NCBI GenBank assembly: GCA_964635875.1 | Contig: CAZWRK010000003.1 | Location: 18,578 to 82,577, forward strand | Reading direction: 5' to 3' | Length of the DNA: 64,000 bases | DNA from: CAZWRK01 sp964635875 | GTDB lineage: Bacteria; Pseudomonadota; Gammaproteobacteria; Burkholderiales; Aquaspirillaceae | Shown: piece by piece, positions 16,432 through 25,227 of the stretch | Position numbering within the stretch: position 1 is the first letter of the stretch | How the letters are laid out: every line of letters starts with the position of its first letter | Program-made: the position numbers and the translations under genes | Notes under the pieces: model-generated | Database searches by the model: none | Told to the model about the DNA's origin: nothing | What the model saw: the letters and a program-made list of their open reading frames with translations, nothing else

Positions 16432-16456
16432 TTATTGCTTACGTCACACTGCCAAA

Positions 16457-17323
16457 TTAACCGATGGCATCCGGTTCGCCAGTATACATTTCGTCAGGGA
16501 ATTCGACGCCACCCATTTCGTCGACGTCTTCCGCTGCCGAAAGAATATCCTCTAGTTCGCTGGACGAGACTTCATTATCGTCAGTGTCGTCCGTTTCCTC
16601 TTCTTCCTCAGTCTCGTCAACGATTGACGATCCGCCTAGATAGCCGTCATTGTTGAACTCCGGCTCTAGCTTGAGTCTGGTAAGAGGATACAGTTCGCCA
16701 GTCTTTGGACTTTTTGCAAAGACAAGCGGATATTGCGACACCGGCCAGATAGCCGAGGCTTCTGTGAGAATGCACTGCGTATCGTGCCACGGAAAGTCTT
16801 TCGGCAAGCCATTCACGTACGACATGAACTCAGCTTGAATTTCTTCCAGTGTCGAGTTCTTAATAACTGTTGAATCAAATTCGCCAGGTGGCAGCACGAC
16901 CATTGTGAACAGAGTCTTTTTCTCTGCTTCAATCATTTTGGTTAGGTCGGTGCTTTGGACCACGCTGGGGGATTGCTGCACGGGCTGCAAGTCCGGCGAC
17001 TGTGCGGGTTGCGGAGTCGGGGATGCTGATACCGAGTTCGGCCAAGTAGTCGAGGGCGTCGGCTGCGTTGGAGAACTTTGCGGAAGTTGCTGGCTTGGCG
17101 CTGCCTGAATGCTCTGCGGAACCACTTGCGGCTGCTGCGGCTGCATCTGCTGATTCAGTATCTGCTGAAGTTGCGCTTGCGTCAGCTGACCTGTCGCCAT
17201 CATTTGCAGCAGGTCTTGGTTTAGCTGCATACCCTGCTGTGCTGGCTGCGAGATTTGCTGGGCGCTTTCCGGCAGGTTGTGCACTCGCAAAAGCTTTTTC
17301 TTCTTCTTTTTCTTGATCTTCAT
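16457..17323 (-). CDS. Pro/Gln-rich protein with poly-Lys start and acidic tail
   Basis: 288 aa from the ATG at 17323, which has an AGGAGG site about 9 nt upstream. The frame is open to 17404, but the lower start is clearly the better one. It opens with KIKKKKKKKLLRV, continues with a Gln/Pro-rich linker, then a compact domain (IEAEKKTLFTMVVLPPGEF...YPLTRLKLEPEF), and ends acidic (DETEEEEETDDTDDNE). Its first 395 nt are shared, in another frame, with the upstream gene. No family recognised; it lies in the virion block. Confidence 0.75.
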   Translation of the reverse strand: MKIKKKKKKKLLRVHNLPESAQQISQPAQQGMQLNQDLLQMMATGQLTQAQLQQILNQQMQPQQPQVVPQSIQAAPSQQLPQSSPTQPTPSTTWPNSVSASPTPQPAQSPDLQPVQQSPSVVQSTDLTKMIEAEKKTLFTMVVLPPGEFDSTVIKNSTLEEIQAEFMSYVNGLPKDFPWHDTQCILTEASAIWPVSQYPLVFAKSPKTGELYPLTRLKLEPEFNNDGYLGGSSIVDETEEEEETDDTDDNEVSSSELEDILSAAEDVDEMGGVEFPDEMYTGEPDAIG

Positions 17324-17672
17324 TGTCCTGTCCCTCCTTTGTTCTTCCCTGTTCTGAAGAGCCTTCAAAAACGCCGGTGTGTCTGTCGTCATAAACGCGC
17401 TCACTTATGTCTTCATAGAGATACGAAACAGAAACAGAAAACGTCATAGTTTCTATGCTGTTCTCTATCTGACGAGACAAAAGTCTAGATTCTATTCTCG
17501 GCGTGTCCACTAACCGATACTTGGGATTATCCCGTAGCCAAGAGTTTAGTTTGGCGATAGGACTTTTTGAGTTTGGCGACCAGTCCCAATCATCTTCCGT
17601 CAGCCGTTGCAGTTTTTCTATTGCCAGTACAAATCCGGCTTTAGCTTGCTGTGGAACAATTTTGTTACTCAT
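16929..17672 (-). CDS. Unknown protein with Ala/Ser-rich C-terminus, overlaps the next gene
   Basis: 247 aa from the ATG at 17672 (GAGG 6 nt upstream; ATGAGTAA coupling with the previous stop). Residues 1-90 look like a folded domain (LAIEKLQRLTEDDWDWSPNS, RLLSRQIENSIETMTFSVSV). From about residue 115 on it is a charged, then Ala/Ser-rich, linker, followed by a short helical piece (AADALDYLAELGISIPDSA). The last 395 nt double as the start of the 288-aa gene. Function unknown. Confidence 0.7.
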   Translation of the reverse strand: MSNKIVPQQAKAGFVLAIEKLQRLTEDDWDWSPNSKSPIAKLNSWLRDNPKYRLVDTPRIESRLLSRQIENSIETMTFSVSVSYLYEDISERVYDDRHTGVFEGSSEQGRTKEGQDNEDQEKEEEKAFASAQPAGKRPANLAASTAGYAAKPRPAANDGDRSADASATSADTESADAAAAAASGSAEHSGSAKPATSAKFSNAADALDYLAELGISIPDSATRTVAGLAARAAIPQRGPKHRPNQND

Positions 17673-18162
17673 CGTCATCCTCGTCATCGTCTTCTTCGTC
17701 AAACTCTTCGTCTAGTTCCTCGTCGTCGTCATCGTCATCATCCTCTTCTTCCTCTTCAACATCAGCGCTGGCAACTCGTATTTGCCCAGGTCGCGCCACA
17801 AGTGCTTCTACGAATTTGGGCGGCACATGGTTAATGTCTTTATCTAGCGACTTTAACTCTAGTTTGCCTGTAGTGCCGTTCATAAACAAAGCATATTCAC
17901 TCACTACTACTTCGTGAGGTATGCCATGTTCATCTTCGATTATTCCGACTACGTGCGCAGTGAATACTGGCGCCTTACCTTTAGCTTTGCGAAACATCAC
18001 AGGTACGTCTAACGCTTTTAGCGATGACGTTTGATTTTTTCGCGTAGTGCCTGTAACGTGCAGAGTCGGAGCCCAATTTAGCTTAACGTGAGCGGAACAT
18101 TTGACAACACTGCTGTCGTCATTGTCTTCTAAATCGTCAGCATCTGGCTCTCCATTGCTCAT
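17665..18162 (-). CDS. Unknown protein with long Asp/Glu tail
   Basis: A 165-aa protein with SD GAGGA. Residues 1-125 form a small beta-rich domain (VFTAHVVGIIEDEHG). The last ~33 residues are almost all Asp/Glu. It has an ATGA overlap with the previous gene. A DNA-mimic or chaperone-like role is possible for such a tail but not shown. Confidence 0.75.
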   Translation of the reverse strand: MSNGEPDADDLEDNDDSSVVKCSAHVKLNWAPTLHVTGTTRKNQTSSLKALDVPVMFRKAKGKAPVFTAHVVGIIEDEHGIPHEVVVSEYALFMNGTTGKLELKSLDKDINHVPPKFVEALVARPGQIRVASADVEEEEEDDDDDDDEELDEEFDEEDDDEDDDE

Positions 18163-19046
18163 GGTAGTAAGTCCTCATTTTCTACTGTTACGGTAACCTC
18201 AGGACACATACCGCGAACGTAATTAACGCCGTATGGTTCATTAGACTTCTTGACTAACTCCGCTGCAACGGGGTCTAGGTAAGAAGCCTGGAATGAAAGC
18301 ACTGGCGTTGCCTGCCTAGTAAACTCAATCTTTTTCTGAGCGTCCTGAAATCGAAGTGCGACTATTTCTGAATCGCAGTAGGCCGGTGAGAACTCTTCCG
18401 GGAACCGAAGTGTTGTAGTTTGCTTGTTCGTTATGTGGTTGCGAACAACTCCTGCATACCATACAGGTACACGCTCAAACCATCGCACTTGTTGAAAATT
18501 ATGCAATATAGCCGGATACTTTTCGGCGGAAACTCTGTTATCGGTATCGCAGTACTGACCGCTGACGGTGACGTTGGGAACTGTAGTTACACCCAGCTTT
18601 ATTCTGTCGAATACGGCATTGGGTTTGTTGAGGTCGTCAATTGCCTTTGTCACCGCTACGGTAGTTAGCCACTGAATAAACTTCATTGTTGGCTCGCCTT
18701 TCGACAATGCCAGCAACGTGTAGTTTAATTCAAGGTTCTTAGCGTCTCTAGTTAATCCGGCGAATAGCGGCGTTGCCGGGAACAGCATCTTGTAAGCCGG
18801 AATAACACGGTTAGCATCCGTGATTACTTTATCAGTGCTGCCGGTGTATAGCCCGAACAAATCTATATTTAGCAGTTCGGGTATAGCCAGCGTCACTAAC
18901 TCATAGTCACTAGCTATATCGCCTAGAGACGTATTATCTGAAAACTTGGCTAACTTAATGTTAGGGTCGATTACTGCTCTTTGCGGTGCAGATATGCCTA
19001 CTCTTACTGGTAGTAGCCCGGTAAAGGGGCCTAGTTTAAACGGCAC
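18159..19046 (-). CDS. Unknown protein (295 aa, GTG start)
   Basis: It starts at GTG four bases past the stop of the 326-aa gene, so translation is probably coupled; no SD is visible. The composition is that of a soluble alpha/beta protein (YKMLFPATPLFAGLTRDAKN, IVALRFQDAQKKIEFTR). I recognise no family. Position suggests a structural or assembly role. Confidence 0.75.
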   Translation of the reverse strand: MPFKLGPFTGLLPVRVGISAPQRAVIDPNIKLAKFSDNTSLGDIASDYELVTLAIPELLNIDLFGLYTGSTDKVITDANRVIPAYKMLFPATPLFAGLTRDAKNLELNYTLLALSKGEPTMKFIQWLTTVAVTKAIDDLNKPNAVFDRIKLGVTTVPNVTVSGQYCDTDNRVSAEKYPAILHNFQQVRWFERVPVWYAGVVRNHITNKQTTTLRFPEEFSPAYCDSEIVALRFQDAQKKIEFTRQATPVLSFQASYLDPVAAELVKKSNEPYGVNYVRGMCPEVTVTVENEDLLP

Positions 19047-19050
19047 TATG

Positions 19051-20031
19051 TCACACTAATTCGACTACTCGAATTCCTGTTCTGTGTCCCGTCGCATGTT
19101 GCTTAATCGTGGAGATTAGCGCAGCATCTTCCGGGTTGACGAATACGCCTGCTACTGTTCTTTCTGAGGTACTGGCAACGTAGTTGTTGACAATGTTGAT
19201 AGCGTGCTTAATTGAAGCACATGGGCGTTTAGCGGTACTGGCTGCTTTCGACTTTTTGTCTGCTCGCTTGACTAGCTCGCTGTGCTTTCTCGGCACCACT
19301 AGCCCAATAGATGAGATAAACGAAAAGAACTTTCGTTTACCATTAGCCGCTGAGCGTACTACATCACGCCAACCAGTTGCGGAGGTCGTCTTATGCATCC
19401 ACTCGGAGCACGCCACTTTCATGATGTCTTTTGACCGGTCATTGTCTTCTGGCAGAAAGTGATGGAACAGCAGCATCATATCTTTGCTAGCCACTGGCGT
19501 ACCATCGGCATAAGTGTAATGCTCGGTGTCATACACCATGTCGATGATTGCTTTGTGCACGGTATTTGCTTCACCCACTAAAAGCAACAGTTCGCCTGGG
19601 CCGTGCACCACTAATTTTTCCGCCTCCTCTTTGGCAGATGGAATACGGACATGACAAAGCAATTTCTTGCTTTTCACGGCAGAAACCATTTCGGCAGTAG
19701 TCTGTTCGGATTGCAACCTAGAAATCTCATCGGTGATAAAGTCACTGCCTAGAGTTTGTAGGTCGTCGCGCAAGCCTTCGAGGTCCAGGTTTGCGCCAGC
19801 TTTGGCCGCAGATACTCTCTGTGCTTCAACTAGCCAATCGAACAAAGCAGGTGACGCCGATTCTTGGGTCAGAACTCGGTGTAAAACTTGCTTCGACAAC
19901 GCGGACAGCGACAGACCAACTCGTAACCCCTGTAGCGCATGACAAACAGACGCATCCTTAGTGAGGTTGAGTGCTTCTTGCCGTAGTGCAAGCTCTTGTT
20001 CTGGGCTGTGCGCGTAGTTGTTAGCGTCCAT
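19051..20031 (-). CDS. Unknown helical protein (326 aa)
   Basis: Mostly helical. It includes a hydrophobic strand (GELLLLVGEANTVHK, about 145-160) and a basic stretch (KRADKKSKAASTAKRP) near the C-terminus. It follows the small basic gene by 10 nt. No motif that would support a function was found. Confidence 0.75.
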   Translation of the reverse strand: MDANNYAHSPEQELALRQEALNLTKDASVCHALQGLRVGLSLSALSKQVLHRVLTQESASPALFDWLVEAQRVSAAKAGANLDLEGLRDDLQTLGSDFITDEISRLQSEQTTAEMVSAVKSKKLLCHVRIPSAKEEAEKLVVHGPGELLLLVGEANTVHKAIIDMVYDTEHYTYADGTPVASKDMMLLFHHFLPEDNDRSKDIMKVACSEWMHKTTSATGWRDVVRSAANGKRKFFSFISSIGLVVPRKHSELVKRADKKSKAASTAKRPCASIKHAINIVNNYVASTSERTVAGVFVNPEDAALISTIKQHATGHRTGIRVVELV

Positions 20032-20041
20032 ACTTCGATAC

Positions 20042-20338
20042 TTACTCCTCTTCTACACTTTCACTTGTAGCCAGTGCCTCTTTGTCGAGAAGCACATTAG
20101 CAATCCAAGTGTTGATATTTTGATGAGGCACGCCGAGCGCAATTAGTGATTCTCTCACTAAGTCACGCAAAGATACCTCACGTCGTTTTTGTTTTTTGGC
20201 ACTGTCGATAGCTGACAAAATCAGTCTAACTGTGCCAGACTCGAACACTGACTTCAGCGTTTTCTCAAGTTCCTTTCTGGCTGAAGTCTTTTTTTCTCCT
20301 TTTTCCTTGCTAGACTTTTTAAGTGCTAGTTTTGGCAT
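20042..20338 (-). CDS. Small basic protein (98 aa)
   Basis: SD AAGG. The N-terminus is Lys-rich (MPKLALKKSSKEKGEKK), followed by two or three helices (SGTVRLILSAIDSAKKQKR, SLRDLVRESLIALGV) and an acidic end (SESVEEE). It could bind nucleic acid. It lies directly downstream of the RuvC-like gene. No family recognised. Confidence 0.7.
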   Translation of the reverse strand: MPKLALKKSSKEKGEKKTSARKELEKTLKSVFESGTVRLILSAIDSAKKQKRREVSLRDLVRESLIALGVPHQNINTWIANVLLDKEALATSESVEEE

Positions 20339-20344
20339 TAGCTA

Positions 20345-21013
20345 CTACCTTGTGAAAATGAACTTAAACCGTTGCTTTCGCTTATTGGTTGCAGGCTTTT
20401 CAACATCTTGCCGTACCATTCGTTTCTGTTTCGCCAACGGGTACTTGACTTTTTCTTCTCGCCGCCTAATAAAGTCAGCGATCAAAACAGCCTCAGCTCT
20501 ATCCGCATCTTTAGCTCTCGGCAGCGGCACCATAGGAAAAAGCTTTGAGCATATTTTGACCGATTCTTTTTTGTCGGCGCCGATAGCAACATACTTGGGT
20601 TTCCAGCTGATCGGACTGATTTCAATAATAGTCAGCCCGAGCAACTTAGCTATTGTTAGCCAAGTCGCATAGCCTTCGGCCATGCGTTGTATATTGCTCT
20701 TACTGTCATTAGGTCTAGCCCACTGACGTTCTATACAGAACAGTACTTTGCATTTTTGTTTTTTGTTTGCCTTAGCAATCCAGTTGACTATTATGTCTCG
20801 CATAGCTTGCGGATCGTACTCGGTTTTGCGAGACACCTTGGGCTTACCGCTCTTTGTTTTTGCCCTTGGAAATTTGGTAACTGTAACTTTGACCGGCGTG
20901 CTAAACGACGTTGCAAACGTCTTACGTTTTGCTCTATTGCTGAGCAAAAAAGCTATAGCGCCTTGCTTGCCTGGGTCTACACCTATGTACAGCGTGTTAT
21001 GTAGCTCGCCCAC
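20345..21013 (-). CDS. RuvC-like Holliday junction resolvase
   Basis: A 222-aa protein of the RNase H-fold RuvC group, which cuts four-way DNA junctions. Motif 1 is IGVDPGKQGAIAF (Asp13). Motif 2 is LFCIERQW (Glu95). The C-terminal acidic cluster is KDADRAEAVLIADF (Asp169/Asp171/Glu174), the usual 'hDgrAEAlLiA' box. A GTG start at 21013 is chosen because GGAG lies 8 nt upstream. The last residues are basic (KRKQRFKFIFTR). In the phage it would resolve branched replication intermediates before packaging. Confidence 0.9.
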   Translation of the reverse strand: MGELHNTLYIGVDPGKQGAIAFLLSNRAKRKTFATSFSTPVKVTVTKFPRAKTKSGKPKVSRKTEYDPQAMRDIIVNWIAKANKKQKCKVLFCIERQWARPNDSKSNIQRMAEGYATWLTIAKLLGLTIIEISPISWKPKYVAIGADKKESVKICSKLFPMVPLPRAKDADRAEAVLIADFIRRREEKVKYPLAKQKRMVRQDVEKPATNKRKQRFKFIFTR

Positions 21014-22011
21014 TCTGGAATCTCCGGTAATAGATTATCGAGTGCGGCGCTGTCCATACACAAAGCTAGATATCTAGCTAGATGCATTTTGTTTGCTAAC
21101 TCAAAGTCAAAGCTGCTTACATTGCAGTCTAAGCCACACTCAGCAGCTAAGAGTCTAACTCCGATGTCGCGACAAAGCAAGTCACTAAAAAATCTGTCTT
21201 GGTCATTCAACACGCTAGAAATGACGTCGTCCAGACTTTGAAAGTCCTCTTTACTTACGTTTTGGTAGCCATCCGGCAACGCGGCGCGATTAAACTCGTC
21301 TGCGGCTTCGCAATAATTGCTGATCGCTAATCGCGGATTATCAATTGCAGCGAAATACGGATTACGCGGCAAGTCTACTAAGGACTTAGAGTATCTGGCT
21401 CTGAATCTTTTGTAGTTATTTGCGCAGCTTATTACGTTAACCGCAAATAATGTTCTTGTTCGCGGGTGTCGTATTATGACCAAAATACCTTTACTGACTA
21501 CCGAGACACCTACAATCTCCGCCACCATTTCGTCGTCATCGCTGTCGCTCAGTAACGACTTAATCGCCGGGGAGTGATACTCCATCAGGATTCTGTCGAT
21601 CTTAAACGAATTACCTGCCGCAATTAGCCCTTCTAATCGTGGCACGTACAGAACGACGTGCATTACTGTTTCGTATGAATGGTTGTATACGGCGACTGAA
21701 CCGCTCATATCCAAACGGTGAGTGTCCGGCGTCATATCCGGCGCTAATGATACAGAGTCACCGGCTGTTGCCGGTAGCTGTATCATAAAATATGACGTCA
21801 GGAACTCTTGCGTCGTTACAGGCTCGATTTCTTTGAGCTTGTCATTAATACGACGACGTAACTGTGAGTCTACGGTAGGGTCATCAAACTTCTTGCCGAT
21901 AACTGCCTGCACTAACAAATCAGTTGCTAGCGACCTTGCCATGTTCAGCGCGACAACGGCGCCGGTTAGATTTGCCAACTGTCGTTTTTGCTGATATTGT
22001 TCCAGGCTCAT
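20983..22011 (-). CDS. Unknown protein (342 aa)
   Basis: Started at the ATG at 22011 (AAGGA, 6 nt; ATGA overlap with the exonuclease stop) rather than at 22047. Seen: an alpha/beta protein with a run of helices at the N-terminus and a beta-rich centre (VAVYNHSYETVMHVVLYVP; VVSKGILVIIRHPRTRTLFAV). No family recognised. It sits between the exonuclease and resolvase genes and overlaps the latter by 31 nt. Confidence 0.75.
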   Translation of the reverse strand: MSLEQYQQKRQLANLTGAVVALNMARSLATDLLVQAVIGKKFDDPTVDSQLRRRINDKLKEIEPVTTQEFLTSYFMIQLPATAGDSVSLAPDMTPDTHRLDMSGSVAVYNHSYETVMHVVLYVPRLEGLIAAGNSFKIDRILMEYHSPAIKSLLSDSDDDEMVAEIVGVSVVSKGILVIIRHPRTRTLFAVNVISCANNYKRFRARYSKSLVDLPRNPYFAAIDNPRLAISNYCEAADEFNRAALPDGYQNVSKEDFQSLDDVISSVLNDQDRFFSDLLCRDIGVRLLAAECGLDCNVSSFDFELANKMHLARYLALCMDSAALDNLLPEIPEWASYITRCT

Positions 22012-22784
22012 CGAAGTTCCTTGTAAGTACTTAATAGTGAATGACACAGTCGCGTGTCATTTATAGCCAGGTGGGCTAGCTTTGGCGAAAGCCCGGTTCT
22101 GCTCCATAGGCTATATTTTTTGGCGCAGTGAGTATCGAGTGAAAACCTCACGTTAGTTTTGAGGTCTAGTATTTTCTTTTGGTACTGAAGTAACTTGCAG
22201 TCTTGGTAATCAGGTAACTCAGGAGTGAGCCTAAGCTCGATTGCCTTTTCCAAAGCAGCGGTATCTATTACTTGCGTACGCTTGAACAGATACGGAGAGC
22301 CTAACCAGGTTTCTGTCTGGTTTGTGAGCATCGGTATATCGAAGTTTATCAGGCCGTGATTAACGACTGGAATATTTCGATGTTTTGCCTGCGTTAGTCT
22401 ATTTACCAATTCTTGCAAAGCGTCTAACGGATAAATGCCTGATCGTAGTTTATCTAGCGTTAGATGCTGTGGTTTATCTGCTCGCCTTAGCTGCGAGTTA
22501 ATTGAGGCTATTTTCTTTGTAAGCCAACACGGGTCTACTTTGCTGACTGGCATTTGCGTCCAGTCAAGTATGGCGTCATACTCCTCAACGACCATACCGG
22601 CTTCGACAAGCAACGCGCCAATGTTCCAAATTAGGTCACGCTGCTTATCGCTGCCGGTAGTCTCAAGGTCAAACAGAAAATACGATTCCGGTAATTCTCC
22701 GAACCTACTTCTGAATGTTTTGAAAAATTTCGACTCAAATTCAAACTTAGCAGACACGTTGGCTAGCGCCAGATGGTATGCCAC
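22008..22784 (-). CDS. DEDDh-family 3'-5' exonuclease
   Basis: A 258-aa protein. ExoI motif FDLETTG (Asp39, Glu41); ExoII in VNHGLINFDIPML (Asp149); ExoIII HLAINDTRLC (His238, Asp243), giving the full DEDDh set. This is the fold of RNase T, the DnaQ epsilon subunit and exonuclease I. It may trim DNA or RNA 3' ends, or act in DNA repair. The GTG start at 22784 has no clear SD, and a slightly later start is possible. It overlaps the preceding gene by 22 nt. Confidence 0.9.
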   Translation of the reverse strand: MAYHLALANVSAKFEFESKFFKTFRSRFGELPESYFLFDLETTGSDKQRDLIWNIGALLVEAGMVVEEYDAILDWTQMPVSKVDPCWLTKKIASINSQLRRADKPQHLTLDKLRSGIYPLDALQELVNRLTQAKHRNIPVVNHGLINFDIPMLTNQTETWLGSPYLFKRTQVIDTAALEKAIELRLTPELPDYQDCKLLQYQKKILDLKTNVRFSLDTHCAKKYSLWSRTGLSPKLAHLAINDTRLCHSLLSTYKELR

Positions 22785-23287
22785 GCTAGTTTTAGTTTTT
22801 GCCGCCAGCTTAGTTTAGGCGCAGATTGTTCTGCCGCAATTCGCCAGAAGCGTTCTAAGCACAGCTTCCAATGCGTGGGCGGCACTTCACCGGCATAACT
22901 AACGTCTCGAATACCGGCGAACAGTTGTCCCAGCATTAAGTGGCCAAGCATCGCTAGGAACGTATTGCGGACTCGTATATCAATGTCGTTCCAACCGACG
23001 CGGGTTAGCAATGCTTCAAACTTCTCAGTGTCGTCGGCGCAGCTTTGCTCGATGAACTTGTTAATTACTTCCATGACATCGGAGACTTTATTTTTAGCCT
23101 CGACAATGTCTGGGTCAATCTCCGCACTAGCAATCATTGCGTCCCAGTAGCCGCGATCAAACTGCACGGCTAGGTTGTAGAACATAGTCGGATAGATGTT
23201 TATAAAATCTCTACCGGGGCAGTACGTCATTTTGAGTACGCCGGTATCCGAGTAGTGCGTAGGAACTTGTGCGCCGTGGTCACTCAT
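22763..23287 (-). CDS. Unknown protein (174 aa)
   Basis: ATGAGTGA coupling with the pyrophosphohydrolase stop. A helical protein with a basic C-terminus (KLSWRQKLKLAWHTIWR) that looks amphipathic and may touch membrane or nucleic acid. No family recognised. Confidence 0.7.
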   Translation of the reverse strand: MSDHGAQVPTHYSDTGVLKMTYCPGRDFINIYPTMFYNLAVQFDRGYWDAMIASAEIDPDIVEAKNKVSDVMEVINKFIEQSCADDTEKFEALLTRVGWNDIDIRVRNTFLAMLGHLMLGQLFAGIRDVSYAGEVPPTHWKLCLERFWRIAAEQSAPKLSWRQKLKLAWHTIWR

Positions 23288-24182
23288 TACTATGAACCTC
23301 TAGTCCGAACATGATTAGCACATCTGCGATAGGTGGTTTTTGCCAGTTGGCTGGCTTAACCCATTTTCCGTCTTCGCGGCGATAACCGCCTTCACCAAAC
23401 TTGTCCAGGTTGCTAATGTCGATGAGAACGCGACATAGCTGCAACATATAGGGAGAAAGACCCAGCGAGATAATTGTTCCATCGCGAATAACATCGCAAT
23501 CGCACAACCCGTCGACTATCTCTTCCCAATTGAAGTGGTTACTAAACCCTCGCCCGTCTATACCTTGCGTCAGAACATCACAGTTGTCTAGTTCCACGAC
23601 GCTAGCACCTTCGGGCTGGTATGCTAACGAGGGACTTTGCCGTAGCATTACGGTTACGCCTAGTCCATTGATAAGCTCGTTAAGCTCTTCTAGCCCTAGC
23701 TTGGCTCGCAAACTAGCTGTCGCGAAATCAGGCGCGGTAGGTACATTGCGTACAGGTTGTCCGACTTTTTGCATAAAGTCGCTAACAGGCCCTAGCCTAT
23801 AACCAGGGTACAAGGGTGACAATACCGCGAGCGAATTTATAACCATTTCTTTAAAGCTAATGCGCAGTGAGCCAGCTGTTGGTTGCACACTCGCAGCAAA
23901 CTGTGTTGCCATTTCTGATAACACAGCCTCCTGCATGGCATAGTGAACAGATAGGTGCGCGCTAGAATCGGCAGCATCTAGCGCATCTTTTGACATTAAA
24001 TTGAGCGTGCGACAAATACACTCGCAGAGCTGACGTAGCTGAATAGCCACATAAGTTGTGCTGCGTTCATCGTCATTAGCGTAAACGTCTTTCTCTAGCG
24101 ATGCTGAGAAAAAAGCATTATAACGGCTATTGGCGTATTCATAGACCCTGGCTAGCGCCGCCTGTCGCTTAGTACAAGTCAT
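23280..24182 (-). CDS. MazG-like nucleotide pyrophosphohydrolase with N-terminal extension
   Basis: A 300-aa protein. The C-terminal part (about 134-292) fits the phage PRA-PH/MazG-like all-alpha NTP pyrophosphatase: DFMQKVGQPVRNVPTAPD, then LRAKLGLEELNEL (EExxE at 165-169), DGLCDCDVIRDGTIISLG (metal-binding Asp224/228), ISNLDKFGEG, and the family's closing GKWVKPANWQKPPI. Such enzymes hydrolyse dNTPs or (d)NTP-like signals to monophosphates. The first ~130 residues are an unassigned helical domain. It may shape the nucleotide pool or lower alarmone levels during infection; that is inference. Confidence 0.85.
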   Translation of the reverse strand: MTCTKRQAALARVYEYANSRYNAFFSASLEKDVYANDDERSTTYVAIQLRQLCECICRTLNLMSKDALDAADSSAHLSVHYAMQEAVLSEMATQFAASVQPTAGSLRISFKEMVINSLAVLSPLYPGYRLGPVSDFMQKVGQPVRNVPTAPDFATASLRAKLGLEELNELINGLGVTVMLRQSPSLAYQPEGASVVELDNCDVLTQGIDGRGFSNHFNWEEIVDGLCDCDVIRDGTIISLGLSPYMLQLCRVLIDISNLDKFGEGGYRREDGKWVKPANWQKPPIADVLIMFGLEVHSNE

Positions 24183-24327
24183 CGTCTTTATGTTCCCTTC
24201 TAATTTTTCTGGATTCTTTCCGCAGTTCTCGTAAACCGCCGACTACCTTAGCGGTCAGTCCGGCGATGATGTCGACACTGAATATCAATGCGACTACCGC
24301 TGCAAATATAAAAGCGCCACGCAACAT
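24169..24327 (-). CDS. Small single-span membrane protein (52 aa)
   Basis: Starts at ATG 24327 with AAGGA 7 nt upstream and a TAATG overlap with the previous stop; it ends 14 nt inside the MazG-like gene. Residues 4-23 (GAFIFAAVVALIFSVDIIAG) form one membrane span. A basic cytoplasmic-type tail (LRELRKESRKIRREHK) and DDD end follow. The job is unknown; small phage membrane proteins of this form can act in lysis or host control. Confidence 0.75.
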   Translation of the reverse strand: MLRGAFIFAAVVALIFSVDIIAGLTAKVVGGLRELRKESRKIRREHKDDDLY

Positions 24328-25223
24328 TACTTGTTCCTTGCCATACGCTTTGCTCTGTCACACTCCACACATAACCCTAGAGATTTTTTTCTAGGGTCCA
24401 TCCACATTTCGCGTTCGCAGTGTTCGCATTTTGCTAGCTCGTAAGTTACTGGGTGCGTACCCCAATCACAGCTATCGTATCCTAGCGGACACTGGTAGCA
24501 GTGATGGTCATAGCCTAACGGGCACGACTCAGCTTCTCGATTGCGCACTTTAATCAGTTGCTTGTTATATGACAAAAATGAACTTGTCATTTTGTACTGA
24601 ATAAAGTTCGGCTGGTCAGAGCCTCGTCCGCAGTCTAACAATACGTAGCAGCGCAGATTCATTATGTCGCTATTGCGCTGAAAAATATGCTTACCACGAA
24701 AACCAGCAAAACCTAACTCACGCTCGGCGAACCAAGCACAAAACTTGCTAGAGTAGAATGTTTCAAATAGCTTGCCAGCAGGCGAGCCAGCCAGCACTCT
24801 ACAGTAAAACACTGACCCAGGTTTACCTGATGTACTTCTAGCAGGTACTTCGTCTACGTACTGAATTGGCACCCACTCTTGCACAAGTTGACGAAACCAA
24901 GGAGCTACTGGCGTACCTTTTTCTAGTTTGGCAATGCCGCCAGATAGTAACCAGGCATCTTCTTTTAGACTTTCGCGGGTGAGTTTGCAGTCAATCCTAT
25001 GACGTAGCGATTGACGAATAACTAGTGTGCTTACCGTGGCTGGAAAGTACGGCTGTAGCGATTTGGCTATTGCGCGTATTTTCTTACCAGTAAGCATGTC
25101 TCCAAGCATACTCAGTGCCGCTTCGTCTCGCTCAATACTGTGGCGTATCTTGTTAACGCGAGATATTGAATACGATTGAAACGGCACTGAGGATTCAACT
25201 ACTTCCTGGTAATCTGTAGACAT
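24327..25223 (-). CDS. Cys-rich zinc-finger protein (298 aa)
   Basis: The C-terminal third holds many cysteines in knuckle form: CPLGYDHHCYQCPLGYDSCD, KCEHCERE and GLCVECDRAKR. At least two zinc sites are likely. The N-terminal part is helical and basic (IRHSIERDEAALSMLGDML). No family is recognised. A nucleic-acid or RNA-polymerase binding role would suit the fingers but is not shown. Confidence 0.75.
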   Translation of the reverse strand: MSTDYQEVVESSVPFQSYSISRVNKIRHSIERDEAALSMLGDMLTGKKIRAIAKSLQPYFPATVSTLVIRQSLRHRIDCKLTRESLKEDAWLLSGGIAKLEKGTPVAPWFRQLVQEWVPIQYVDEVPARSTSGKPGSVFYCRVLAGSPAGKLFETFYSSKFCAWFAERELGFAGFRGKHIFQRNSDIMNLRCYVLLDCGRGSDQPNFIQYKMTSSFLSYNKQLIKVRNREAESCPLGYDHHCYQCPLGYDSCDWGTHPVTYELAKCEHCEREMWMDPRKKSLGLCVECDRAKRMARNK

Positions 25224-25227
25224 TTAA

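Noticed and set aside
17290..17320. Programmed frameshift joining the 247-aa and 288-aa frames
   Set aside because: The A-rich stretch gives AAAAAG, but the needed shift is +1, not -1, and the second frame has its own AGGAGG start.
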